From: Bifidobacterium pluvialisilvae
Lineage (GTDB): Bacteria; Actinomycetota; Actinomycetes; Actinomycetales; Bifidobacteriaceae
Direction: 5' to 3'
Length of the DNA: 64,000 bases
NCBI RefSeq assembly: GCF_019331695.1
Contig: NZ_JAHBBI010000008.1
Coordinates: 62,001 to 126,000 of the forward strand
In this document: one piece after another, positions 28,300-36,734 of the stretch
Numbering within the stretch: position 1 is the stretch's first letter
Layout: each line of letters begins with the position of its first letter
Notes under the pieces: model-generated
Told to the model about the DNA's origin: nothing
Database searches by the model: none
Seen by the model: the letters and a program-made list of their open reading frames with translations, nothing else
Made by a program: the position numbers and the translations under genes

Positions 28300-28530
28300 C
28301 TCCCCTCAAGTCTGAGGGGAGCTGGCCGCCGGGGGCGGAACGTCCATTTAGTTGGCTCCCGCTGGACGAACAGTTCAGTGGACTGTTCGTAGCAGTGCGC
28401 TCTTGCGAGCGCACGTCGCACAACACGGCGGGAGCTGTCGGCGGAGCCGACTGAGGGTGGTTGGTGTGGTGCTGAGTGGGTGTCCAACCACCCCCAGTCT
28501 GCCTGACGGCAGCCAGCCCCCGCCAGCGGG
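28300..28530. repeat. Composite of family B copies
   Basis: Several family B pieces in both orientations are joined: CCCCTCAAG..CTGAGGGG, then GTCGGCggaGCCGAC (28437-28451), then a reversed copy ending in CCCCCGCCAGCGGGGGCC. Between them lies the inverted word GAACAGTTCAGTGGACTGTTC. No coding potential. Confidence 0.75.
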
Positions 28531-28576
28531 GGCCAGTGTCCTCACCCCTGTCGTCTTGGGCGACGTGCCTCCACCC

Positions 28577-28702
28577 TGTCATCCTGAGCGAGCGGAGCGA
28601 GTCGAAGGATCTTGGTGCTGATGCGGCGCAGGATCCTTCGACTCCGGCCTATGGCCTCCGCTCAGGATGACAGGGAAGGGACGGCTCCGCTCAGGATGAC
28701 AA
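28577..28702. repeat. Family A hairpin repeat
   Basis: The copy runs from GTCATCCTGAGCGAGCGG through GATCCTTCGACTCC and the inner stem GGCCtatGGCC (28646-28656) to CGCTCAGGATGACA, plus an extra partial CCGCTCAGGATGAC. It lies between the converging GH146 remnant and the alcohol dehydrogenase. Confidence 0.85.
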
Positions 28703-28765
28703 ACGGTTTTGCGTGATCAGGCATGGGGCATGCCCGGTCCCCCTTAATCCGCGCTCGCAGCGCCT

Positions 28766-30031
28766 CTACGGCAGCAGCACGGCGGCACCGGTGAACGCTC
28801 CCGCCTTCAGGTCCTTCAACGCCTGCTGCGCCTGATCGAGCGGATACGGATGCTCATCGACCTTGATGTGATGCGCGGCCGCGAACGCCAGGAACTCCCG
28901 CCCGTCCTGCCGCGTGTTCGACTCCACGGAACGGATCTCCTTCTCGTGGAACAGATGCTTCTCATAGTTCAACGTCGGCACATCGCTCATATGGATGCCC
29001 GCCAGCGACAGCACACCGCCCGGACGCAGCGCCTCCAACGCCGGCAACACGATCGCCCCCACCGGTGCGAAGATGATGGCCGCGTCCAAAGGCTCGGGCG
29101 GCATCTCATACGCGTCGTCGGCGAACGCGCATCCGAGCTTCAACGCCAACCGCTGCGCGTTCTTGCCGCGCGTGAGCACGTGCACGCGCATCCCCAGCGC
29201 CAACGCCACCTGCGCGGTGATATGCGCCGATCCGCCGAACCCGTACAATCCCAGCACCGGCTTGTGCCCCAGCCGTTCCGCGATCGCATCGCGTGCGGCC
29301 TCAAGGTTGAGCCCGTCGAACGAGATTCCATCCAACAGACCTGTACGCTTCAACGCGCGGAATCCGATGATGCCGGCGCACAGCAGCGGCGCCACCGTCT
29401 CCAGCGAATACGGAGTGCCATCGTCGCCATCGCCCTTGCCCTTGCCCTTGCCTTCCCCGCCGCCCAGCAGCGGCTCCAGCGAATACAGATACTCGATCGG
29501 CGCCACCATATACTGCGCGTATCCGCCGTTCGCATCCCATCCGTTGTACAGCGAATGCTGGCAGAGGTTCTCCTTGCCGCTGTGGCAGAACTCGCATTCG
29601 TTGCACGTGTGCCGCAGCCATGCCGCGCCCACGCGCTCGCCCACCCGCGCCTCGAACCGGTTGCCGAACACGTCGATGCCGGCGTCCGGCCCCACCGCCA
29701 CGATTTCGCCGACGACCTCATGACCGGGCGTCACATGCTCGCGATGCACCGGCAGGTCGCCTTCGGAGACGTGCAGGTCGGTCCGGCACACGCCGCACGC
29801 GAGCACGCGGATTAGCGCGTCACCGGGTCCGGGCTGTGGCACAGGCTTCTCCACCCATTCGAGCGGATCGTCGTCGATGTTCCCCGGCTGGTCGCGCACC
29901 TGCCATGCGTGCATGGTCTCGGGAATGATGGAACCGTTGGAATCATTGGGTTTTTCGGGATTGGTGGTGTTATCGTTTGCTGTGTTGTCGTTCATTGCGT
30001 CACTGCCAATGCCGTCGTGTAAAACACTCAT
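28766..30031 (-). CDS. Zinc-dependent alcohol dehydrogenase
   Basis: This 421-residue cytosolic medium-chain dehydrogenase interconverts alcohols and aldehydes with NAD(P). Catalytic zinc ligands lie in [11 protein letters not shown] and PGHEVVGE. The structural zinc site is [15 protein letters not shown], and the nucleotide-binding motif is [10 protein letters not shown]. It is longer than the usual 340-350 residues because of an Asn/Asp-rich N-terminal extension of about 40 residues and a Gly/Lys insert ([16 protein letters not shown]). The ATG at 30031 has GAGG four bases upstream; M13 is an alternative start. It resembles AdhP-type or stand-alone NAD(P)-dependent dehydrogenases. The substrate is not identifiable. 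It is divergent from the alpha/beta hydrolase gene across a nested inverted repeat. Confidence 0.87.
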   Translation of the reverse strand: MSVLHDGIGSDAMNDNTANDNTTNPEKPNDSNGSIIPETMHAWQVRDQPGNIDDDPLEWVEKPVPQPGPGDALIRVLACGVCRTDLHVSEGDLPVHREHVTPGHEVVGEIVAVGPDAGIDVFGNRFEARVGERVGAAWLRHTCNECEFCHSGKENLCQHSLYNGWDANGGYAQYMVAPIEYLYSLEPLLGGGEGKGKGKGDGDDGTPYSLETVAPLLCAGIIGFRALKRTGLLDGISFDGLNLEAARDAIAERLGHKPVLGLYGFGGSAHITAQVALALGMRVHVLTRGKNAQRLALKLGCAFADDAYEMPPEPLDAAIIFAPVGAIVLPALEALRPGGVLSLAGIHMSDVPTLNYEKHLFHEKEIRSVESNTRQDGREFLAFAAAHHIKVDEHPYPLDQAQQALKDLKAGAFTGAAVLLP

Positions 30032-30094
30032 ACAACCTCATGGTAGACGCCGTTGGTTGCGAATGTGTGGAGCCTGATGCCGACTTTCATCCGG

Positions 30095-30245
30095 TTTTTG
30101 GCGAGTTGTGGGTGTTCGTATGACGATATCCGCGCCGTCTTTGGTAGCGTGAAAAACGCGAATCGTTGATTTTCCAATGTTTTGTGCATTCCCGAAATCA
30201 ACGAATTCCGGGCCTACGCACAATCAAACACCCACGACTCGGGTT
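30095..30245. repeat. Class C nested inverted repeat (GAGTTGTGGGTGTT arms)
   Basis: Outer arms GAGTTGTGGGTGTT (30103-30116) and AACACCCACGACTC (30227-30240) pair with one G.T wobble. Inner arms CGTTGATTT (30164-30172) and AAATCAACG (30195-30203) are perfect. It occupies the divergent promoter region of the alcohol dehydrogenase and hydrolase genes. Confidence 0.8.
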
Positions 30246-30409
30246 TTTCATATATTCGCGGCCGCGAATCGCATGATTCGACGGTTACGATGGGCATGAA
30301 CATGCCTCCCGGCCTTGACGCCCCGAAAAACCGGTCTGACCATCCATTTATTTCGGGCCACCCGATTGCCCCGGCCATGGAGAACGCGAAAGAAATCGCG
30401 GAGGTGAAG

Positions 30410-31318
30410 ATGAACGCATCGTCTGACTACCGGTTTCCCCGGGTTCCGCAGTTCGGCCCGTTCGATACGCCGGATTGCCTCCGCACATTCGGCATCGACT
30501 GCTCGGTGGGGCGTTTGACCGCCGTCGGTACGCATAATCTCGACGCCGCCGAGCGCGTGGCGGTGTTCATTCCCGGATTCACCGGCTCGAAGGAGGATTT
30601 CATCCCGTTTTTCCCACAGTTGTGGAAAGAGCTGGGGATTCGCGAAGGCGCGCGCCGCACCACGGCCATCATGGCCTACAGTCAGCGCGGCCAGGCCGAT
30701 TCCGCCGCCCCGGACCGCCGTGACGCGTACGCGCTCAGCGATTTCGTCGCCGACGGCTGCGAAGTGTTGGAACGACTGGGGGCCCGCGAGCGCCCGGTCG
30801 ATTTGGTCGGCCATAGTTTCGGCGGCGTGGTCGCGCGTCGCATCGCTGTGCGCCGCCCCGACCTTCTGCGTTCGCTGACCGTGTTCGATTCCGGCGCCCG
30901 CCCGGTGAACAGCACGCCGTTGTTTGAGGTCGCGCCCATGCTGCTGCGGCTGTTCGGCTCGATGCTGCTGTATTACGCGTACCGTCCCATCCGCGACGAG
31001 CCGCAGCCGGACCGGTACGCCGAACTGTTCCGCCAGTGCATGCATGCCACGTCGAAATACCATCTGGCGTCGGTCGCCGGCTTCATGACGAAATACGCTG
31101 ATGTGACCGGGAAATTGCGGACGCTGCGCCGACGCGGATTGCCCATCAACATCATGTATGGCGAGGACGACGACGTCTGGCCGAACTCCGTGTACGAACA
31201 CGAGGCGGCGATGCTGGGCGTCGAACCGGTCGTCTTCGCCGACGCCGCGCATATCCCGACGATTGACCAGCCCGAACGGTTCGCCGCCGCGCTCGCCGAC
31301 TTCTGGCACCGGTCATAG
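30410..31318 (+). CDS. Alpha/beta-fold hydrolase
   Basis: This is a predicted cytosolic esterase- or lipase-like hydrolase of 302 residues. The nucleophile elbow GHSFGG places Ser at 136. The acid is expected in YGEDDDVWP and the histidine in ADAAHIPTID. The oxyanion stretch is FIPGFTGSKEDF. I start at ATG 30410 because GGAGG ends 5 nt upstream. Earlier in-frame ATGs (30290 and others) would add up to 40 residues with no similarity, and the longest frame runs into the inverted repeat. The substrate is unknown. It is not obviously in an operon, as the next gene is convergent. Confidence 0.8.
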   Translation: MNASSDYRFPRVPQFGPFDTPDCLRTFGIDCSVGRLTAVGTHNLDAAERVAVFIPGFTGSKEDFIPFFPQLWKELGIREGARRTTAIMAYSQRGQADSAAPDRRDAYALSDFVADGCEVLERLGARERPVDLVGHSFGGVVARRIAVRRPDLLRSLTVFDSGARPVNSTPLFEVAPMLLRLFGSMLLYYAYRPIRDEPQPDRYAELFRQCMHATSKYHLASVAGFMTKYADVTGKLRTLRRRGLPINIMYGEDDDVWPNSVYEHEAAMLGVEPVVFADAAHIPTIDQPERFAAALADFWHRS

Positions 31319-31368
31319 CGGATGATCGGCACCGGAAATCGGCGTAGACGGCGACCGGCCCGCGAGGC

Positions 31369-32841
31369 CTACTTCTTCGCCTGGGTGAGCTGGTAGGCCA
31401 CGAAGAGCACGGCCAGCCAGATCACGCCGGCGATCACGGCCACGCGGTAGCTGGGGGAGAAGAGCATGAGCACCACCACGAGCGCGAGGAACGCGAGCAC
31501 GATCCACGGCGTCACCTTGGCGGCGGGCAGCTTGAAGTGGATGGCGTCGATTGCCTTCTGCCCGGAGAGTCCGGCCAGCGCGGAGTCGGACGGCGACTTG
31601 CCGGCGGCGGCCACGCGACGGAACTTCATCTCGGTGATCATGATCATCGTCCAGTTGATGATACCGGCGATGGTGGCGATGGACATGAGGTAGTTGAACG
31701 CGAACTCGGGCCACAGGAACACGACGACCACGGCGATGGCGGTGATCACCGCGGAGGTGAGCACGCCGGCCACGGGCACGCCGTGCTTGTTGAGCCTGCC
31801 GAGATAGGCGGGCGCGTTGCCCTGCTTGGCCAGCGAATAGAGCATGCGCGAGTTGGCGTAGAGGCCGGAGTTGTAGACGCTCATCACGGCGGTGAGGCAC
31901 ACGAAGTTGAGGATGCCGGCGGCCGCGTGCACGCCCACGGAGTCGAAGATCTGCACGAACGGGCTGGACTTGCCGTCGATGGTGTTCCACGGGACGACGG
32001 CCATGATCACGCCGAGCGCGCCGATGTAGAACACGAGGATTCGCCAGATGATGTCGTTGGTGGCGCGCGGGATCGTGCGCCGCGGGTCCTCGGTCTCGCC
32101 GGCGGTGATGCCGATGAGTTCGGTGCCGCCGAAGCTGAACATCACCACGACGAGCGCCATGAGCAGGCCGGTCCACGAGCCGTCGCCGGCGTGGCTCATC
32201 AGTCCGTTGGGGAAGAAGCCGCCGCCCACGGTGAACCAGTTGGCGAAGCTTGCGCGTATGCCGGAGTCGGTCGGCAGGTTGAAGATGATGACGGCGAGGC
32301 CGCCGAGGATCATGGCGATGACGGCCACGATCTTGATGATGGCGAACCAGAATTCGAACTCGCCGAACTGGCTGACGCCGAGCAGGTTGGCCGCGGCGAT
32401 GACGGCGAGGAACACGGCCGCCGAAACCCAGGTGGGGATGGCCGGGAACCAGTAGTTGACGAACGTGCCGACGACGGAAAGCTCCACCATGGAGACGAGG
32501 ATGTAGTTGAACCAGTAGTTCCAGCCGCTGACGAAGCCGGCCCGCTTGGACCAGTACTGGGTGGCATAGTAGCTGAACGCGCCGGCCTTCGGATCCTCCA
32601 CGGACATTTCGGACAGCGCGCGCACGATCATGAAGATCGCAAGGCCGCCGATGAGATAAGCCAGCAGAATCGCCGGGCCGGCCAGGGCGATGGATTCGGA
32701 CGAGCCGTAGAACAGGCCCGTGCCGATGGCGCCGCCGAGCGCGATGAGCTGGATGTGGCGGTTCTTCAGTGATTTACGCAGTGACGCGGGCACCGGCACA
32801 TCGTCGGTCTCGCGGGGTTTGGTCGATGGATTCTCAGCCAT
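31369..32841 (-). CDS. Amino acid permease, APC superfamily (GabP/AroP type)
   Basis: This 490-residue inner-membrane symporter has about twelve hydrophobic segments. LRKSLKNRHIQLIALGGAIGTGLFYGSSESI is the AAT-family N-terminal signature. GGTELIGITAGETEDPRRTIPRATNDI and NSGLYANSRMLYSLAKQGNAPAYL are the other hallmarks. The frame extends upstream to 33189 through hairpin repeats and parS-like sites, and that extension is clearly not protein. ATG 32841, preceded on its strand by AAGGAAGGGACGTC, gives the normal start MAENPSTKPRETDDVP. The substrate may be an aromatic, branched or GABA-like amino acid; sequence alone does not decide. Confidence 0.87.
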   Translation of the reverse strand: MAENPSTKPRETDDVPVPASLRKSLKNRHIQLIALGGAIGTGLFYGSSESIALAGPAILLAYLIGGLAIFMIVRALSEMSVEDPKAGAFSYYATQYWSKRAGFVSGWNYWFNYILVSMVELSVVGTFVNYWFPAIPTWVSAAVFLAVIAAANLLGVSQFGEFEFWFAIIKIVAVIAMILGGLAVIIFNLPTDSGIRASFANWFTVGGGFFPNGLMSHAGDGSWTGLLMALVVVMFSFGGTELIGITAGETEDPRRTIPRATNDIIWRILVFYIGALGVIMAVVPWNTIDGKSSPFVQIFDSVGVHAAAGILNFVCLTAVMSVYNSGLYANSRMLYSLAKQGNAPAYLGRLNKHGVPVAGVLTSAVITAIAVVVVFLWPEFAFNYLMSIATIAGIINWTMIMITEMKFRRVAAAGKSPSDSALAGLSGQKAIDAIHFKLPAAKVTPWIVLAFLALVVVLMLFSPSYRVAVIAGVIWLAVLFVAYQLTQAKK

Positions 32842-32875
32842 GACGTCCCTTCCTTCTCTGTTGTGCGGCCGCGGC

Positions 32876-32937
32876 TGTTTCCCGTGAAACATTGCGCATC
32901 GGGGCGTTTTCACGTGAAACATCGTTTGCGTGAAACA
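32876..32937. other. Cluster of parS-like sites
   Basis: TGTTTCCCGTGAAACA (32876-32891) differs from the ParB consensus TGTTTCACGTGAAACA at one position. GTTTTCACGTGAAACA (32906-32921) differs at two. A weaker half-match TCGTTTGCGTGAAACA (32922-32937) follows. They lie in the 5' region of the permease. ParB binding is inferred from the match alone. Confidence 0.55.
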
Positions 32938-33012
32938 TCCGTGGTCGTTGTTTTGCCGTGTACCGAGGGTAGCCGCACCGTATGTCAGCGGTTGGTTTTC
33001 GTCCATTGGGCG

Positions 33013-33124
33013 GGAAGATCCCTCGACTCCGTCGCTGCGCGACTCCGCTCGGGATGACATGGCCGAAGGTTGCGCGACTCCGCTCGGGATGACAGTGAGG
33101 GGAAGTCTCCGCTCGGGATGACAG
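33013..33124. repeat. Family A repeat, CGGGATGACA variant
   Basis: GATCCCTCGACTCC, inner stem GTCGCtgcGCGAC (33031-33043), CGCTCGGGATGACA and two further partial copies of the last word. Confidence 0.8.
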
Positions 33125-33193
33125 AGGGGGCGGCTGTCCAGGGGGGGCGACAGTGGTGCCGGTACCCGGCTCCCGCTGGCGGGGGCCAAGTCG

Positions 33194-33312
33194 TGTCATC
33201 CTGAGCGAGCGGAGCGAGTCGAAGGATCTTGAGGCGGTGGAAGATCCTTCGACTCCGGACTCCGTCCTTCGCTCAGGATGACAGTAAAGGGAGGTCTTTG
33301 CTCAGGATGACA
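33194..33312. repeat. Family A hairpin repeat
   Basis: Full copy from GTCATCCTGAGCGAGCGGAG to CGCTCAGGATGACAG with inner stem GGACtccGTCC (33257-33267), then a partial TTGCTCAGGATGACAGG tail. Confidence 0.85.
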
Positions 33313-33334
33313 GGGGCTGAGACGTGCCATCTCA

Positions 33335-33590
33335 TGAGCTCCCCTCAAGGTTGAGGGGAGCTGGCCGCCGGAGGCGGTCTGAGGGGAGCTGGCGGTGTGG
33401 CTGAGTGGGTGTCGAACCACCCCCAGTCTCGGCTGCGCCGAACCAGCCCCCGCCAGCGGGGGCCAAGGGCCTTGCGGCGCCTACGGACAGTCCGTGGGAC
33501 TGCTCGTCCGGCGGGGGCAAGCCTTGCCGCCCTGGCGAGCGCTCGCCCCTGTCATCCTGAGCGAGCGAAGCGAGTCGAAGGATCTTTTTC
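33335..33590. repeat. Family B composite followed by a half family A copy
   Basis: GCTCCCCTCAAG..TTGAGGGGAGC with GCCGCCggaGGCGGT, then a reversed unit CAGTCTCGGCTGCGCCGA with CCCCCGCCAGCGGGGGCC. At 33551-33587 only the left half of family A is present (GTCATCCTGAGCGAGCGAAG to GGATC). Further on (33660-33740) the word CATCGGACG repeats several times. No gene lies between 32842 and 33852. Confidence 0.7.
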
Positions 33591-33852
33591 GCTGTCTCAC
33601 TCGCCCCACACCCAAACATTTGACACTATGAAATATTGGTGGTAGAAAATATTGCGGGACGGCGATGGGCCATCGCATCGGACGGCTCGCATCGGACGAA
33701 CCGTCACATCGGACGGGCCATCTCGTCGGATACGTCGCGTCCGTTCGTGAACGTACGTGTCGCGGGCGGTCTGCCGCATTCGCGATGCATTCGATGTATC
33801 CGATGCCGTGCCCGAGTCGTAGTCAGTGCCATGTTCGGCGGAAAGGAGTGCC

Positions 33853-34314
33853 ATGGGATTCGCGGAGGATGCCGTCGACGAGATGTTCGCCATGGCGATG
33901 CACAGTCGGGGCGAGGCGTTCGACAGGGTGAACCGCGGCGTGAAGGGCGAGCATCCGGCGCTGCACATGCTGGCCATGTCGAGCGTGCCATTGACCCCGG
34001 GCAGGATGTCCGAGGCGCTGGGCGTCAGCCCCGGTCGTGTTTCGGCTATTCTCGACCGGCTGGAGAAGAAGGGCCTGGTCGTACGCGAGACCGACCCGTC
34101 CAACCGTCGCAACGTGTTGGTGAGCATCACCGTCGAGGGCCGCGAGCGCGAGCGGATGCTGTTCCATGAGATTCGCGAGAAGTTCGTCCATGTGTTCAAC
34201 CGCATGGGGGAGGAGCATACCCGCCAGTTCATCGACCGTTGCAAGGAGTTCGGCACCTATATGCGGGACGAGGGCTTTCCGGCACCGCCGGCCGGCCCGC
34301 CGTGCAAGATGTGA
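33853..34314 (+). CDS. MarR-family transcriptional regulator
   Basis: This 153-residue winged-helix repressor begins MGFAEDAVDEMFAMAMHSRG. The DNA-binding region is LTPGRMSEALGVSPGRVSAILDRLEKKGLVVRETDPSNRRNVLVSITVEGRE, with the usual DxRxxxV-type wing (DPSNRRNVLVSIT). ATG 33853 has AAGGAG about 5 nt upstream. It lies 277 bp before a heterodimeric ABC exporter on the same strand, and MarR proteins often control such exporters. The candidate operator is at 34486-34519. The ligand is unknown. Confidence 0.88.
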   Translation: MGFAEDAVDEMFAMAMHSRGEAFDRVNRGVKGEHPALHMLAMSSVPLTPGRMSEALGVSPGRVSAILDRLEKKGLVVRETDPSNRRNVLVSITVEGRERERMLFHEIREKFVHVFNRMGEEHTRQFIDRCKEFGTYMRDEGFPAPPAGPPCKM

Positions 34315-34344
34315 CGGTCTGACGGCATGTGCGTTGGCGGGCCG

Positions 34345-34386
34345 CGTGATGACACAGTGTGATGACACAGTGTGATGACACGGCGT
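34345..34386 (+). repeat. Short GATGACACAGTGT tandem
   Basis: GATGACAC recurs at 34348, 34361 and 34374, a 13-bp period, just after the MarR stop. The word TGTCTCCGCCGACCG then occurs twice near 34404-34435. Confidence 0.7.
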
Positions 34387-34485
34387 GATGGCCGCGTAAC
34401 ATGCTGTCTCCGCCGACCGCTGTCTCCGCCGACCGTTGGCTCTGCCGTCGTGTTGTTATGCCTTATATTGAACACCATAAATTAT

Positions 34486-34519
34486 GAATAGATGAAACGG
34501 TAAGTACTGAAAAATACTT
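34486..34519. promoter_or_regulatory. Candidate MarR operator before the ABC exporter
   Basis: Two inverted repeats stand close together: CATAAaTTATG (about 34486-34496) and AAGTActgaaaaaTACTT (34502-34519). The second overlaps a TTGACG that could be a -35 box. They lie 75-105 bp before the exporter start in a clearly AT-rich patch. Binding by the upstream MarR protein is inferred. Confidence 0.5.
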
Positions 34520-34591
34520 TTGACGACAACTTATATAAGCTCCTGACGCAAGCGCTGACGGAGACCAAGATATGCAAGGGAAAACCATAAC

Positions 34592-36391
34592 ATGATTCGG
34601 ATATGCAAATACCTTTCCAAAGCCGAATGGGGGCAGCTGTTCGTCGGTCTGCTGCTCATCGTGGCGCAGATCTGGTTCAATCTGGAACTGCCCGACTACA
34701 TGGCCGATATCACGCGCCTGGTCGAGACGCCCGGCAGCGAGATGCATGACGTATGGGTCGCCGGCGGCAAGATGCTCGCCGTGTCACTCGGCGCCGTCAT
34801 CTGCATGGCGTTGACCGGCCTGATCACCGCCCGCGTGGGCGCGTCGTTCAGCCGCCGGCTGCGCTCGCTGGAATTCGAACGCGTCGAATCGTTCGGTCCG
34901 GCCGAGATGAACCGTTTCTCCACGGCCAGCCTCATCACGCGTTCGACCAACGACATCACGCAGATCCAGATGTTCGTGACCATGGGACTCATGCTGCTCG
35001 TGCAGTCGCCGATCATGGCCGTATGGGCCGTGTGCAAGATCGCCGGCAAGGGATTCGACTGGACCATCGCCACCGGCGTGGCCGTTGTGATCCTGCTCGT
35101 CGCCGTCGCCGTGCTCATGGCGATGGTCATGCCGAAGTTCAAGGCCATGCAGGCGCTGACCGACAACATCAACCGTGTTTCACGTGAAAACCTCACCGGT
35201 CTGCGCGTGGTGCGCGCCTACAACGCCGAACGCTACCAGGAGGCCAAGTTCGACAAGGCGAACGACGAACTCACCGGCACCCAGCTGTTCACCAACCGTG
35301 CGATGAGCGTGATGATGCCGCTCATGAACACCGTGATGAACGGCCTCATGCTCGCCGTCTACTGGATCGGCGCCTACCTCATCGACGCCGCCGGCATGAT
35401 GGACAAGCTCACCCTGTTCTCCAACATGGTCGTGTTCTCCAGCTACTCGGTGCAGGTGATTATGAGCTTCCTCATGATGAGCATGGTGTTCGTGCTCTGG
35501 CCGCGCGCCGACGTCTCCGCCAAGCGCATCCTCGAAGTGCTCGACACCGAGCCGACCGTCACCGACGGCGAGCGCACCGACGGCGCGAAGGACGCCGCCG
35601 GCCGCGAGCTGCGCGGCGAGGTCGAATTCCGCAACGTGGGCTTCACCTACCCCGATTCGCGCGAGCCGATGCTCGAACACGTGAGCTTCAAGGCCGAACC
35701 CGGCCAGACCGTCGCGTTCATCGGATCCACCGGCTCCGGCAAATCCACGCTGGTGAACCTCGTGCCACGGTTCTACGACGTCACCGAGGGCCAGGTGCTC
35801 GTCGACGGCGTGGACGTGCGCGACTACACGCTCACCGCCCTGCGCGACAAGATAGGCTACGTGCCGCAGCGTTCCGTCATGTTCAAGGGAACCGTGGCCG
35901 GCAACGTGGCCTATGGCGACAAGACCGGCATTGGCAACGCCGGCGCCAACGGCAACACCGCCAGCGCCGAATCCGTGCGGGCCGCCATCGACGTGGCCCG
36001 GGCCGGCGAATTCGTCGACAAGATGCCCCGCGGCATCGACTCCGACATCGCCCAAGGCGGCTCGAACGTCTCCGGCGGGCAGAAGCAGCGCCTGTCCATC
36101 GCCCGCGCCGTATGGCGTCATCCGGAGATCCTCGTGTTCGACGACTCGTTCTCCGCACTCGACTTCCGCACCGACCGCGAGGTGCGTGAGGCGCTCGCCA
36201 AGGAATGCGCCGACTCCACGAAGCTGATCGTGGCCCAGCGCATCGGCACCATCATGCACGCCGACCGCATCGTCGTACTCGACGACGGTCACGTGGTCGG
36301 ACAGGGCACCCACCGCGAACTGCTCGACAACTGCGAGGTCTACCGCGAGATCGCCGAATCCCAGCTCAGCGAGTCGGAGCTCGCCGCGTAG
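34592..36391 (+). CDS. ABC exporter subunit 1 (degenerate ATP site half)
   Basis: This 599-residue inner-membrane protein has an N-terminal six-helix exporter domain and a C-terminal ATPase. Walker A is GSTGSGKST (from G378), the signature is VSGGQKQR (from V493) and Walker B is LVFDDSFSALD (D517-D518). The residue after the Walker B aspartate is Asp instead of the catalytic Glu. This is the pattern of the non-canonical subunit of heterodimeric exporters such as TM287/288 or LmrCD. The partner is the gene at 36735, which has the normal DE. The function is probably drug or lipid export under MarR control. The coding sequence contains a parS-like word at 35176-35191. Confidence 0.9.
   Translation: MIRICKYLSKAEWGQLFVGLLLIVAQIWFNLELPDYMADITRLVETPGSEMHDVWVAGGKMLAVSLGAVICMALTGLITARVGASFSRRLRSLEFERVESFGPAEMNRFSTASLITRSTNDITQIQMFVTMGLMLLVQSPIMAVWAVCKIAGKGFDWTIATGVAVVILLVAVAVLMAMVMPKFKAMQALTDNINRVSRENLTGLRVVRAYNAERYQEAKFDKANDELTGTQLFTNRAMSVMMPLMNTVMNGLMLAVYWIGAYLIDAAGMMDKLTLFSNMVVFSSYSVQVIMSFLMMSMVFVLWPRADVSAKRILEVLDTEPTVTDGERTDGAKDAAGRELRGEVEFRNVGFTYPDSREPMLEHVSFKAEPGQTVAFIGSTGSGKSTLVNLVPRFYDVTEGQVLVDGVDVRDYTLTALRDKIGYVPQRSVMFKGTVAGNVAYGDKTGIGNAGANGNTASAESVRAAIDVARAGEFVDKMPRGIDSDIAQGGSNVSGGQKQRLSIARAVWRHPEILVFDDSFSALDFRTDREVREALAKECADSTKLIVAQRIGTIMHADRIVVLDDGHVVGQGTHRELLDNCEVYREIAESQLSESELAA
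35176..35191. other. parS-like site inside the ABC exporter gene
   Basis: TGTTTCACGTGAAAAC matches the ParB consensus TGTTTCACGTGAAACA at 14 of 16 positions and has the complete core TTTCACGTGAAA. It encodes part of NRVSRENLTG. Confidence 0.5.
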
Positions 36392-36480
36392 ACAAAACGT
36401 GGGGACGGGGCTGCGTGCGCCTTTGCCATCCCGGGCGAAGGCCCGTGGCCGGAGCCGAAGGATTCGGTGTGGCGGAACGA

Positions 36481-36550
36481 GATCCTTCGACTCGCTGCGC
36501 TCGCTCAGGATGACAGTGTGTACGCCGGTTCGTCTCGCTCAGGATGACAC
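36481..36550. repeat. Partial family A repeat in the exporter operon
   Basis: GATCCTTCGACTCGCTGCGCTCGCTCAGGATGACA and a second CTCGCTCAGGATGACA. A diverged piece (GCCATCCCGGGCGAAGGCCC) precedes it at about 36425. Confidence 0.75.
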
Positions 36551-36555
36551 GACTC

Positions 36556-36674
36556 GGCCCCCGCTGGCGGGGGCTGGCTCGGCGCAGCCGAGACTGGGGA
36601 TGGTCCGACACCCACTCAGCAGCACACCAACCACCCTCAGTCAGCTACGCTGACAGCTCCCGCCAGCGGGAGCG
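36556..36674. repeat. Family B pair in inverted orientation
   Basis: CCCCCGCTGGCGGGGGCTGG with GGCTCGGCGCAGCCGAGACTGGGG faces a reversed unit with GTCAGCtacGCTGAC (36640-36654) and CTCCCGCCAGCGGGAG. With the family A copy it fills the 343-bp gap between the two exporter genes and could weaken readthrough to the second subunit. Confidence 0.8.
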
Positions 36675-36734
36675 GGGGTGACGCGAAAAACACCCCCACC
36701 CTCCCCACATCATCAAATGAAAGGACTTTGAATC

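Noticed and set aside
21254-28582. Very long minus-strand open frame (2442 codons) and similar ones at 59-2155, 2508-5099, 14 kb-17 kb and 36645-38504
   Set aside because: They are antisense to genes with clear domains and are rich in Arg, Gly, Val, His and Asp from complementary GC-rich codons. They have no recognisable motifs and no ribosome sites.
31313-32176. Minus-strand frame of 287 codons overlapping the permease
   Set aside because: It is a shifted frame of the permease gene, Arg- and His-rich and without motifs.
32842-33189. 116-residue N-terminal extension of the amino acid permease
   Set aside because: It translates family A repeats and parS-like words. The conserved permease start with a ribosome site is at 32841.
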